From JANQJA01 sp965267485 (GTDB lineage Bacteria > Pseudomonadota > Gammaproteobacteria > Pseudomonadales > Azotimanducaceae): DNA of 64,000 nucleotides. Made by a program: the position numbers and the translations under genes. The stretch spans positions 248,001 through 312,000 of the forward strand of contig OZ254080.1 of NCBI GenBank assembly GCA_965267485.1, in the 5' to 3' direction. Numbering within the stretch: the first letter of the stretch is position 1; the number at the start of each line of letters is the position of its first letter. The notes beneath the pieces were generated by a model. The model ran no database searches, had not been told where the DNA came from, and worked only from the letters and a program-made list of their open reading frames with translations. Of the stretch, positions 33,106 through 41,534 are shown piece by piece.

Positions 33106-35613
33106 TCAGCCGCCTCCTTTCAGAAGCAGCGCAGGGCTGATCTGCAGGCGCCTGAGCAGATAGCGAGCGCCCACATACAGGCAGATGCCGCTCACGCCGA
33201 AGGCTGTGGCAAGGCCCGGCCAGAGCGGAAAGCTCGTGGCCGGCAGCTTGAGCTGGACGATCATCAGCGGTACGGCGATTGCCGTGCCGAGCACTATCGC
33301 AAACAGTGACGTCACGAGTGCGAGCAGCAGGTATTCCATGTTGAGACTCTGCCGGATGAGATCAAGCCGGGCACCAATCGAGTGGAGGATGGTTGCGTCG
33401 TACACCTGGCGGGAGCGGCTGGTCGCCATCACACCAGTCAGCACGAGCAGGCTGACGAGCAGCGCGACGCCGGCCACGAGCGCGAGCCCGACGAGCGCCT
33501 TGCCCAGCAGTTCGGAGGCGGTCTTCAGCATGGTCGCTGTGCGCACCGAAACCACGTTGGGCGCGACCCCGGCGATGTCTTCCTGCGCCTTGATCGCCTG
33601 TTCGGGCGTCATATACGCGGCGCTGACGTAGCGGGAGATGTGATCATCGAGTGCGCCTGCAGAGACGATGCCCTCGAACCAGAATCGCGTCTGCAGGCCC
33701 TTCTGCCGATAGATGCCGGTCAGCTCCGCTTCGAACGTGCGTCCCTCGATCGTGAACTCCAGCCGATCGCCGACTTCGAGTCCGAGTTGGTCGGCCTCGC
33801 GATCCTCGAAGACAGCCTGTGGTACCTCGAGGACACCTTCCGGCCACCAGTCGCCGCGAATCATTTCGACGCCGTCAATGTTGTTCGCCTGATAGGTGAG
33901 TTTGTGCTCGTCTCTCGCTTCGCGCTGGCGTACCGCGTCGCCGCTTTCGGCAAGCCGTTCGCCGTTCACCCGCGACAGCCGGCCCTGTACCAGCGGCGCC
34001 ATATCGACCCGGGCCGCGCCGGCCCGGTTCAGGATGTCGATGACGGGTTCGCGCTGGTGAGCGGCGATGTCGTACATGACCAGCGCCGGTGACTCTTCGG
34101 GAATTGTCTCTGCGAGCGTCTGTATCAGCGTTGCAACCACGGTTGCGCAGGCCACCAGCAGCGTGAGTGCCGAGCCCAACGATAGGAGTGAGGTGCGAAG
34201 TGAGGATCCGTGACGGTGCAGGTTGGCAATCGCAAGTCGAAGCGCAAACCGGCGCCGAACCGCGGGCTTGTCGTCAATGGTGAGCGCGACGGCACGGATG
34301 CCTCGCACGATCGCCTCGAGCAGCAACAGCAGCCCGATCACAACGCCAAGAAATGACAGAGCAAAGAGCGGGTCCGGCAGGACGACGAGCACCAGCAGTC
34401 CGGTGGCCACCGTGCCGATGCCCGTTGCTATCCACCAGATACGCGGCGTCTCGGTCGTTGCACCCTCGATGTTGCGGAAGAGCGCAGCCGGATTGATTGA
34501 CAGTGCGCGGCCGATGGCGGGCAACGAGAATGTATAGGCGGTGAGCAGACCGAAGGCAATGGCCATGATGCAGGGCAGGATTGCACTGCTGGCAGCGGTG
34601 GCAACCTGTACCTGGGTCGCGGCAAAGGCAGCACCCACAAGCGAGATACCGAAGCCGAGTATTGCACCCACGGCGCAGGAAAGTCCTGCAAGCATGCCGA
34701 TCTGCAGCAGATACACGGCGGCGAGTGGCCGGTCGCGCAGGCCGATGGCGCGGAGCGTTGCGATGGTGCCCAGTTTGCCCTGCAGGTAGGCCTGCACGCT
34801 GTTGAATACGCCGAGCCCGCCGATGAACAGCGTGCTGAAGCCGATGATCAGCAGACCCGAGGCAACCTGCCCGAGGCGCTCAGCGACACGGTCGCCCTGC
34901 TGCATGAAGGAGCGAACCTCCCACTCTCCGTCGGGAAATGCGGCGAAGAAGTCCTGCTCCCATGTCTCGGGATCTTGCGTGGTACGTACCCGGTACTCGT
35001 AGGCGATACGGCTGCTCGGCAGCATCAGCCCGGTCGCTTCGAGCGCTTCGGAAGAGATCAGGACAGGTGCGCCCCGCCAGTCTGCGCTGAGCGCGCGATC
35101 GGGCTGGGCGCTGATCACGGCGCGCACCTCCATCACGATCTGGCCGATATCGACAGTATCTCCGGGCGACAGCGAGAGTCTGTCGGCGAGTACCGGGTCG
35201 ACGGCGATTCCCCAGCGGCCATCCTGCTGCAGGGTCGCCGCATTCAGTGAGATGTCAGGCGTCAGTTTCAGCTCGCCGTAGAGTGGGTAGTGCCCGTCCA
35301 CGCTCTGCAGTTCGACGATCTGGAAACCGGCATCGGTGCCCATCATGGTGTCAAGTTCGGTCAGCAGTGAGACCTCGCCGCGCCTTCGCATCCACGTTAG
35401 TACATCGTCCGGGAGTGGCGAGCGCGCGTCGACCTCAAGGTCGCCGCCCGTCAGCTCGCGCGTATCGGCGAGCAGCCCGTCGCTCACCTGACGGTACAGC
35501 CCGCCGGTCGAGGCAACGAGCGTCACGCCCAGCGCGAGGCATGCACAGAACACCCAGAGCGTATGGCCGCTGGCCGACAGGTCTTGCCAGGCGAGTCTAA
35601 GAAGGAACCGCAT
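33106..35613 (-). CDS. ABC transporter permease with two FtsX domains (YbbP-like)
   Basis: An 835-residue permease in the MacB/FtsX superfamily. Ten transmembrane helices are expected: one at 10-30, three around 230-400 (with the first FtsX domain), then an inverted second half with a helix at about 475-500 and three near the C-terminus (VALLVSLLVLTGVMA onward). Large periplasmic domains lie between. The architecture and length match YbbP rather than LolC/LolE. Such systems extract or export lipophilic molecules rather than import. Its start codon lies inside the ATPase gene (17-base overlap), so translation is coupled. Confidence 0.88.
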   Translation of the reverse strand: MRFLLRLAWQDLSASGHTLWVFCACLALGVTLVASTGGLYRQVSDGLLADTRELTGGDLEVDARSPLPDDVLTWMRRRGEVSLLTELDTMMGTDAGFQIVELQSVDGHYPLYGELKLTPDISLNAATLQQDGRWGIAVDPVLADRLSLSPGDTVDIGQIVMEVRAVISAQPDRALSADWRGAPVLISSEALEATGLMLPSSRIAYEYRVRTTQDPETWEQDFFAAFPDGEWEVRSFMQQGDRVAERLGQVASGLLIIGFSTLFIGGLGVFNSVQAYLQGKLGTIATLRAIGLRDRPLAAVYLLQIGMLAGLSCAVGAILGFGISLVGAAFAATQVQVATAASSAILPCIMAIAFGLLTAYTFSLPAIGRALSINPAALFRNIEGATTETPRIWWIATGIGTVATGLLVLVVLPDPLFALSFLGVVIGLLLLLEAIVRGIRAVALTIDDKPAVRRRFALRLAIANLHRHGSSLRTSLLSLGSALTLLVACATVVATLIQTLAETIPEESPALVMYDIAAHQREPVIDILNRAGAARVDMAPLVQGRLSRVNGERLAESGDAVRQREARDEHKLTYQANNIDGVEMIRGDWWPEGVLEVPQAVFEDREADQLGLEVGDRLEFTIEGRTFEAELTGIYRQKGLQTRFWFEGIVSAGALDDHISRYVSAAYMTPEQAIKAQEDIAGVAPNVVSVRTATMLKTASELLGKALVGLALVAGVALLVSLLVLTGVMATSRSRQVYDATILHSIGARLDLIRQSLNMEYLLLALVTSLFAIVLGTAIAVPLMIVQLKLPATSFPLWPGLATAFGVSGICLYVGARYLLRRLQISPALLLKGGG

Positions 35614-36280
35614 CGGCCTTTCGCTCGACAAGGTGGCCCTCGTCAATCTGGAGCTGACGATCACACCGGGCTGCCATGTTCTCATCGTGGGTGACCATCA
35701 CGAGGGTGGTGCCGAGGTTATCGTGAAGACTGAAGAGCAAATCACTCACGGTTGCGCCGGTACGCTTGTCGAGGTTGCCGGTCGGCTCGTCGGCAAGAAT
35801 CAGTGGCGGGGCATGTACCAGCGCCCGCGCGATCGCGACGCGCTGCTGCTCGCCGCCGGAAAGCTGTGATGGATAGTGTTGTTCGCGATGGCTGAGCCCG
35901 ACGCGGTCCAGAATCGCCCGGGCCTTGTCGTTGGCATCCACGTCGCCCGCGATCTCGAGTGGCAGCGATACGTTGCCGATGGCCGTGAGGCTCGGGATCA
36001 GGTGGAACGACTGGAACACGATGCCCATGCGATCGCGGCGCAGGTCCGCGAGTTCGTCAGCATCCAGCCGGGCGATGTCGGTGTCCATCAGTTCGATCGA
36101 ACCGGCGCTCGGTGTCTCGAGCCCTGCAAGCAGGAGCAACAGCGTCGTCTTGCCCGATCCCGACGGGCCAATGATGGCGGCGCTTTCGCCCTTGCCGATA
36201 TCAAGGTTGACGCTCGAGAGAACCTGTACCGACTCGCTCTCGAGGCGATACGTCATGCTGAGATCACGAATTCGAATCAT
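35597..36280 (-). CDS. ABC transporter ATP-binding protein (YbbA/LolD-like)
   Basis: A 227-residue ABC ATPase of the LolD/MacB group. Walker A is GPSGSGKTT, the Q-loop is in GIVFQSFHLIPSLTAIGNVSLP, the signature is LSGGEQQRVAIARAL, Walker B with the glutamate is LILADEPTGNLD, and the H-loop is MVTHDENMA. It energises the FtsX permease encoded immediately downstream. ATG 36280 is used; a TTG nine bases upstream is an alternative. No adjacent TesA-like gene is present, unlike the E. coli ybb locus. Confidence 0.93.
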   Translation of the reverse strand: MIRIRDLSMTYRLESESVQVLSSVNLDIGKGESAAIIGPSGSGKTTLLLLLAGLETPSAGSIELMDTDIARLDADELADLRRDRMGIVFQSFHLIPSLTAIGNVSLPLEIAGDVDANDKARAILDRVGLSHREQHYPSQLSGGEQQRVAIARALVHAPPLILADEPTGNLDKRTGATVSDLLFSLHDNLGTTLVMVTHDENMAARCDRQLQIDEGHLVERKADAVPS

Positions 36281-36372
36281 GGACGACAAGATGATGTTTG
36301 CTTGCTTGTACGTACGGCGGCGCGGTTGCGCTCACCGGGCGCGTCATGATCCTAACAGGTTATCGCCCCTGC

Positions 36373-37893
36373 CTATGCAGCGTTGCCCTCGACCTCCCGA
36401 ATGAGGCGGTACTCCGAGAAATCGACCTGCTGCATCGACTTGTAAAACTCGCGTGGATGCCAGGGGTAGAGATTGGGTTGCCCGCTCTCATCAATGTACC
36501 AGCTGTCGCACCCCCCTGAAGCCCATACCGTCTTCGGCATGGCTTCTGCAATCTGGCGGTTGAAGTCGTCGAATGCTTCCTGGCTGACGCAGAAGGCGTC
36601 GAGCTTCTCACCCTTCATTTTGTCGAGGCACTGAACAAGGTAGTCGAGCTGGCACTCGGTGATGGAGATCAGGGAAAGATTCCCGACGGGCCCGGTTGGC
36701 CCCTCCAGCATCCAGAAGTTGGGGAAGCCCGGAATGGCCATCGCGCGATGCGCGCGCGGCGCCCCGCCCCACAATTCACTGAGTTCGCGCCCATCCTCAC
36801 CGTATACGCGCGTCGGCAGAATGAAGTCTGTCACCTGGAACCCGGTCGCCAGAATCAGCACGTCAAGTTCGTGCAACTCGCCATCGTCGGTTCGCACGCC
36901 ACCCGGCTCGATGTGCGAGATCCCGCTTGTAACCAGCGTCGCGTTGTCGCTCGAGATCGCCTTGTAGAAGTCTGAGCAGAGGATGAGACGCTTGCAGGCC
37001 GCCTTGTAGTCCGGCGTGAGCTTCTGCCGCAGTTCTGGATCGGGCACACTTTCCTCGAGATGCTTCAGGCAAGCTTTCTCGATCTGCGCCTGCTTCTTCA
37101 TGTTGCCCACGGTGGCATCGGCAAACGAGTTGAGCATGCCCCACTTGTAGAATTCTCCGACCAGCTTCGGCACAAACGGGAAGACCCGGCAGAATGCCTT
37201 CCACGCCACGGAGTATTTCTTCTGCGGCATCGGCACCATCCAGTGCGGTGTGCGCTGGAACACCGTCATGTGGCCGACCTTGCTTGCGATCTCCCCGGTG
37301 ATCTGCGCCGAGGTGGAACCCGTGCCGATGATGCCGACGCGTTTGCCTTCCAGCGAGACGGCATCGTTCCACTCTGCGCTGTGGAACATGTCGCCGGTGA
37401 AACTGGCTAGACCCTCGATGTCAGGGAACTTGGGGTGATGGAGGATGCCGGTCGCCGAAACGATGAAGTCGAAGATCTCCGGTGCCTTGCCGTCAACGGT
37501 CACCGACCACTGCGGCCCAAGGTACTTCAGCTCCGTGACCGGACTGCCGAACCGGATTGCAGAATAGACGTCGTACTTGCGGGCAACCTGCTTGATGTAA
37601 TCGAGAATTTCCGGCCCGTACGAAAACCGGTAGGACCAGTCGGGGTTCGGCTCGAACGAGTAGGAGTACCAGTAGGAGGGCACATCGCACGAGAGGCCGG
37701 GATACCGGTTCTCACGCCAGGTGCCGCCAACCTCGTCGGCCTTCTCGAACACGGTGAGGTCGGTGTAGCCTGACTTTCGCAGCTTGATGACGGCGCCGAC
37801 GCCGGAGATGCCGGCGCCAATGATGGCGATCCGCGGCTGGCGTGCGGTCTTCGTCCATGACGCACCGGCCTTGATGTCTTCGTCTGCACCCAT
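36373..37893 (-). CDS. Flavin-containing Baeyer-Villiger-type monooxygenase
   Basis: A 506-residue FAD/NADPH monooxygenase. FAD loop GAGISG is at 26-31 and the NADP loop GTGSTS at 190-195. Between them lies FTGDMFHSAEW (165-175), the FxGxxxHxxxW fingerprint of Baeyer-Villiger monooxygenases. GTWRENRYPGLSCDVPSYWYSYSF also fits. It inserts oxygen into ketones or similar substrates. It is a single gene between the ABC operon and the PEP-CTERM gene, with no obvious pathway partner nearby. Confidence 0.93.
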   Translation of the reverse strand: MGADEDIKAGASWTKTARQPRIAIIGAGISGVGAVIKLRKSGYTDLTVFEKADEVGGTWRENRYPGLSCDVPSYWYSYSFEPNPDWSYRFSYGPEILDYIKQVARKYDVYSAIRFGSPVTELKYLGPQWSVTVDGKAPEIFDFIVSATGILHHPKFPDIEGLASFTGDMFHSAEWNDAVSLEGKRVGIIGTGSTSAQITGEIASKVGHMTVFQRTPHWMVPMPQKKYSVAWKAFCRVFPFVPKLVGEFYKWGMLNSFADATVGNMKKQAQIEKACLKHLEESVPDPELRQKLTPDYKAACKRLILCSDFYKAISSDNATLVTSGISHIEPGGVRTDDGELHELDVLILATGFQVTDFILPTRVYGEDGRELSELWGGAPRAHRAMAIPGFPNFWMLEGPTGPVGNLSLISITECQLDYLVQCLDKMKGEKLDAFCVSQEAFDDFNRQIAEAMPKTVWASGGCDSWYIDESGQPNLYPWHPREFYKSMQQVDFSEYRLIREVEGNAA

Positions 37894-37964
37894 GTGGCAA
37901 AGGGTACTAGATCGCCGGAACGCTTTCCCCTGCCGAATTCGACAGGGGCAGCGTCAAGAGCGGG

Positions 37965-37988
37965 TATGGCGCCCGGCGCGGCGCCATA
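37965..37988. terminator. Perfect 9-bp hairpin downstream of PEP-CTERM gene
   Basis: TATGGCGCC (37965-37973) and GGCGCCATA (37980-37988) pair perfectly around a 6-base GC loop, 10 bases past the stop codon of the minus-strand PEP-CTERM gene. A weaker stem, CCCCTG/CAGGGG, follows at about 37928-37949. Neither has a U-tract, so the role as terminator is unproven. Confidence 0.45.
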
Positions 37989-37998
37989 TCCGCAGTGG

Positions 37999-38778
37999 TC
38001 AGCGCTTCGAGCGAGACCGCCGTGCGCCAAAGCCAAGGAATCCGAGGCCAAGCGCAAACAGGGCGATGGGGGCCGGCGCAGGCACCGCTACGCCATTGCC
38101 GACGATAATGCTGATGTCGGTACGCGCAACCTGGGCGCCACCATCAAACGCTGCAAGATAGATGTCGTACTGCCCGTCGACAGTGGGGTCGAACCCGCTG
38201 ATGAACCAGTGCGGCTTCCACGAGTTCTGCGCCACGTTGTTTGTGCCGATCAGCGAGGCGTAGAGGGCATCGCCGCCCGGACACGAGGCTTCGACGCCTG
38301 CACCGTTGCCCGTTGTATTGGTGCCAATCGAGTGGTCTGCGCAGCTCGAGCCGTTAATCGGATCGAAAGTGAGAAACGATGACGCGGCAGAAGCGTCGGT
38401 ATCGAGGCCGAGCGTGTAGCTCAGGTCGCTGAGGTTCTTGCCTGAGGTGCCGTCGTAGTCTGAGTTGATCGACCACTCGAAGCTCCAGACTGCGGTCGGG
38501 CTGGACTGTGTTGGCGCAACGCCGGCATCGAATGAGTAGGTGCCATCACCGTTGCTGTTGAACGTGTTCTCTGGCGCGCCCGACGCGTTGTGCCGGAGCT
38601 TGCCTCGGAGGCCGAGTTCAACGCCGCCCGCGCGATCGACGGTATAGCTGCCATTGGCGTTGCCGCTGCCGAAGATGACGTCCGGCACGACGTTCTGGTT
38701 GTACATCAGCGTTGCATGGCTCTGCATCGAAAGCGAGAGAGCGACGCCGGCGAGTACGAGTTGATAGGGCTTTCTCAT
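37999..38778 (-). CDS. PEP-CTERM sorting domain protein
   Basis: A 259-residue secreted protein with signal peptide MRKPYQLVLAGVALSLSMQSHA. The body is rich in Gly, Asn, Ser and Asp with beta-strand patterns and two cysteine-containing loops (SSCADHS, EASCPGGD); no enzymatic motif is seen. The C-terminus VPAPAPIALFALGLGFLGF followed by ARRSRSKR is a PEP-CTERM signal. ATG 38778 has GGAG seven bases upstream. It is probably exported and processed by an exosortase encoded elsewhere. A sigma-54-like element lies at 38810-38825. Confidence 0.88.
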   Translation of the reverse strand: MRKPYQLVLAGVALSLSMQSHATLMYNQNVVPDVIFGSGNANGSYTVDRAGGVELGLRGKLRHNASGAPENTFNSNGDGTYSFDAGVAPTQSSPTAVWSFEWSINSDYDGTSGKNLSDLSYTLGLDTDASAASSFLTFDPINGSSCADHSIGTNTTGNGAGVEASCPGGDALYASLIGTNNVAQNSWKPHWFISGFDPTVDGQYDIYLAAFDGGAQVARTDISIIVGNGVAVPAPAPIALFALGLGFLGFGARRSRSKR

Positions 38779-38809
38779 GATATCTCCTGCATCAATGCAG
38801 GGTGAAACA

Positions 38810-38825
38810 AGCAAGTCCTGCACCG
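38810..38825 (-). promoter_or_regulatory. Candidate sigma-54 promoter of PEP-CTERM gene
   Basis: On the minus strand CGGTGCAGGACTTGCT has GG-N10-GC spacing and a perfect TTGCT -12 element; it matches the RpoN consensus at 8 of 12 defined positions. The GC lies 33 bases before the ATG at 38778, leaving room for a leader of about 20 bases with the GGAG ribosome site. Confidence 0.45.
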
Positions 38826-39115
38826 ATCCAGACAAATGCCGGAAAATCATGAAGATAGAGCGGTGAAACAGGGCGCCGACTCTCCATCTGTCAAATATCT
38901 CGACGGCGCCTGTTCACTTGTTGAACGATTCGCGTGCGTCCGCCGATGGCGAACAACAGGTTGGTGTCGGCGGGTGTGGCCATCGTTACATCGCCTGCGG
39001 CAGTAGCGCGCGGCAATCAAGACCAGTCCAGACGGGACTTGCATCGAAATTCAGGAACACCATTCGATATCTGCAGTCGGAGTCACTGAATGCACCCATC
39101 AACGAGGTATTCGAC
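38826..39115. other. Divergent intergenic region
   Basis: Together with 38779-38825 this 337-base gap separates the PEP-CTERM gene (minus) from the SpoIIAA-like gene (plus). Besides the sigma-54-like element, only a small inverted repeat GTTCA/TGAAC (38912-38926) stands out. An in-frame extension of the plus-strand gene back to 38918 exists but shows no family homology. No RNA gene or further promoter is recognisable. Confidence 0.4.
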
Positions 39116-39505
39116 ATGACGAAACCTCATGGACTTCAACTCGAATTCCGCCGTTCCGGTGATCAGAAGGTACTGCACGTTGATGCCTTCGGTACGTTGA
39201 CGCACGGAGACTACGAGGCGCTCGAGCCGGTTATCGAGGAAACGCTCGACGATGCCAACGACAACGAGCCGGTACTGGCGCTCATTGATGCCACCGAATT
39301 CAGGGGTTGGGAGCCGCGTGCCGCCTGGGATGACCTGAGGCTCGGCGCGAAATACGGCTCCGACTTCGATCGTGTTGCAATCGTCGCAGACGATGAATGG
39401 AAGCAGTGGGCGTCGCGCCTCGCCGACTGGTTCGTTGGCGCAGAGATCAAGGCGTTCGAGGGCAAGCAGGCCGCCACTTCCTGGCTGCTTCGACAGGCAA
39501 GCTGA
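39116..39505 (+). CDS. SpoIIAA-like (STAS-fold) protein
   Basis: A 129-residue protein resembling the SpoIIAA-like family (PF11964). Visible features are the strand LHVDAFGTLTHGDYEALEPVIEETL, PVLALIDATEFRGWEPRAAWDDLRLG, and the conserved DFDRVAIVADDEWKQWASRLADWFVGAEIKAFEG. Members are small STAS-fold proteins of unclear role, sometimes lipid- or stress-associated. ATG 39116 with GAGG eight bases upstream is chosen over the much longer in-frame start. A permease gene follows 27 bases later on the same strand. Confidence 0.88.
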   Translation: MTKPHGLQLEFRRSGDQKVLHVDAFGTLTHGDYEALEPVIEETLDDANDNEPVLALIDATEFRGWEPRAAWDDLRLGAKYGSDFDRVAIVADDEWKQWASRLADWFVGAEIKAFEGKQAATSWLLRQAS

Positions 39506-39532
39506 TTCGCGGCACTTCCTTAATCCGCGCCA

Positions 39533-40738
39533 ATGCATGATTTGCTGACAACCTGGCACGAAGCGGCGTATACCACTGCCGGGTTATTCTGGATGGCGTT
39601 CTGGGCATTCGGGCTGGGCTATCTGCTTTCCAGCATGATTCAGGTGTTCGTGAGCAGTGAGCGAATGCGACGAAGCTTGGGTTCGACCAATGCCCGAAGC
39701 GTAGGCCTCGGTACCTTCTTTGGTTTCATATCGAGTTCCTGCTCCTTTGCCGCGCTTGCGACGACGCGCTCGCTCATCGCCAAGGGCGCGGGCTTGATTC
39801 CCGCGCTCGCCTTTCTGCTCGCCTCGACCAATCTCGTTGTCGAACTCGGTATTGTGATCGCGGTATTTCTCGGCTGGCAGTTCGTCGTCGGCGAGTACGT
39901 CGGTGGTGTGTTGTTGATCCTGCTCATGTGGTTGCTGGTGAGGCTGACGTTGAAGTCGAAGCTTGAATCGGTGGCTCGTGAGCATGCCCGCAGCGCCGAG
40001 GGTGACAGTGATGAAAGCGATGCGCCTGATTGGAAGCAGCTGATTCGCTCGCGGGAAGGCTGGCGCAGGGTCGCAAGCCGGTATGTCATGGAATGGCACA
40101 TGGTCTGGAAGGACGTCACGATCGGCTTCACGGTCGCGGGAATCGTCGCAGCCTTTTTGCCACGCGGATTCTTCGAGGCGCTGTTCATCGGAGCGGGCGA
40201 TTCGGACGCTGCCTTCCATGAGGTGCTCATGCAGGCGCTGGTCGGGCCGATTGCCGCGTTCTTTACCTTCATTGGTTCGATGGGGAACATTCCGCTGGCA
40301 GCCGTTCTCTATGACAACGGTGTGAGCTTCGCCGGCGTCATGGCGTTCATCTTCAGTGATCTCGTGGTGCTGCCCGTGCTCAGGATTCAGGCGCGGTATT
40401 ACGGCTGGCGCATGGCGATCTACATACTCTGCGTGTTTCTTGTGATTCTGGTCGCTACCGCACTCTTGCTGCATTACGGCTTCTCGTTCTTCGAAATGCT
40501 GCCAGCCGTTTCAACGCAGACGGTGACGGGACGCGAATACTTTGCACTGGACTATACGGCAGTGCTGAATCTTGCGTTCCTGATGGCAAGCGCAAGCTTT
40601 CTCGGTTGGCACTGGAAGGTCAATGGGCGGCCCGAAGGCAGCGATGCCCTGGGTGAACGTGTGTTGTTTGGCGTTGCGTGCATGGCCTTACTCTGGCTGG
40701 GGTTGGGGCTGGCAATGCCAGTTCTGGCGGGCGTTTAG
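39533..40738 (+). CDS. Permease of the ArsP/DUF318 family
   Basis: A 401-residue polytopic protein with about eight to nine helices in two clusters separated by a charged linker (residues 140-175). The first cluster carries GTFFGFISSSCSFAALATTRSLIAKGAG, the SSCS motif of the ArsP/DUF318 permeases. The second has GPIAAFFTFIGSMGNIPLAAVLYDNGVSFAGVMAFIFSDL, its internal repeat. Members include organoarsenical exporters but most have unknown substrates. It follows the SpoIIAA-like gene and may be co-transcribed. Confidence 0.88.
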   Translation: MHDLLTTWHEAAYTTAGLFWMAFWAFGLGYLLSSMIQVFVSSERMRRSLGSTNARSVGLGTFFGFISSSCSFAALATTRSLIAKGAGLIPALAFLLASTNLVVELGIVIAVFLGWQFVVGEYVGGVLLILLMWLLVRLTLKSKLESVAREHARSAEGDSDESDAPDWKQLIRSREGWRRVASRYVMEWHMVWKDVTIGFTVAGIVAAFLPRGFFEALFIGAGDSDAAFHEVLMQALVGPIAAFFTFIGSMGNIPLAAVLYDNGVSFAGVMAFIFSDLVVLPVLRIQARYYGWRMAIYILCVFLVILVATALLLHYGFSFFEMLPAVSTQTVTGREYFALDYTAVLNLAFLMASASFLGWHWKVNGRPEGSDALGERVLFGVACMALLWLGLGLAMPVLAGV

Positions 40739-40846
40739 GCGGCTTTTTGGTTAGCAAGCGCGCGACAGAGTTGTCTCGTTAGATGAAATGCTCTATCGAT
40801 TCTGTATCCTTATGCCTTCCTGACCAGATGATTATTGGAGGATTTC

Positions 40847-41470
40847 ATCAGTAAACGTAAAGAAATTCATGATCGTACATTGTTCGCCAAGGACCAGAAC
40901 GAACTGGAATCGGCCTATGCCGACTGGGCGCCCGACTATGACCAGGATGTTGTCGCAGAAGGCGGCTACATTGGATTCAAGACGGTCTGTGACCGCCTCC
41001 TGAAGCAAGACCTTCCGAAAGACGCGAAGGTGCTAGATGCGGGTTGCGGGACCGGCCTCTCAGGCGAAGTCCTTGCCGAGAAAGGCTACAAGAACATTGA
41101 CGGGCTCGATTTCTCACAGGAAATGCTCGACCAGGCAGAAGAGAAGGGCGTCTATCAGGACCTGACCCAGGCCGACCTGATGAAGCCGCTCGACCTGCCG
41201 GACAACAAGTTCGATGCCATTGTCTGTGCCGGCACATTCACGCTCGGCCACGTTGGCCCTGAGGCGCTGAACGAAATGATCCGCGTCACCAAGCCTGGCG
41301 GATACATCTGCTTTACCGTTCGCGATGATGCGTGGAAGCAGGACAACTTCCAGGACTACATGGATCGACTCACCAACGACGGTGACTGGGAAGTGCTTGA
41401 AAACAACGAAGCACCCTACCTCGAGCAGGACGAATCCAGCTGCCAGCTTTGTCTGTGCAAGGTCGCCTGA
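40847..41470 (+). CDS. Class I SAM-dependent methyltransferase, possible ATC start
   Basis: A 207-residue methyltransferase resembling the WBSCR27/Methyltransf_11 type. The N-terminal AYADWAPDYDQDVVAEGGYIGF is the family's substrate-side helix; motif I is VLDAGCGTGLSGEVLAEKG and the post-motif is GLDFSQEMLDQAEEKG. The start is odd. In-frame TTG at 40835 lacks a Shine-Dalgarno, whereas GGAGG (40837-40841) is followed five bases later by ATC (40847), and no ATG, GTG or TTG occurs in the first 100 downstream codons that would preserve the fold. ATC is used as a working start. An out-of-frame 8-codon reading frame (40828-40854) overlaps this leader. Confidence 0.82.
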   Translation: MSKRKEIHDRTLFAKDQNELESAYADWAPDYDQDVVAEGGYIGFKTVCDRLLKQDLPKDAKVLDAGCGTGLSGEVLAEKGYKNIDGLDFSQEMLDQAEEKGVYQDLTQADLMKPLDLPDNKFDAIVCAGTFTLGHVGPEALNEMIRVTKPGGYICFTVRDDAWKQDNFQDYMDRLTNDGDWEVLENNEAPYLEQDESSCQLCLCKVA

Positions 41471-41534
41471 TGAAGATCTCGCGCGGCGCGTCGCATTGCG
41501 CGTCGTCGCCGCGGAGTCTTCAGATGAACTTCGC

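Noticed and set aside
40828..40854. Eight-codon leader reading frame MIIGGFHQ overlapping the methyltransferase start
   Set aside because: It has no ribosome site of its own, is too short to judge, and is likely a by-product of the GGAGG/ATC context.
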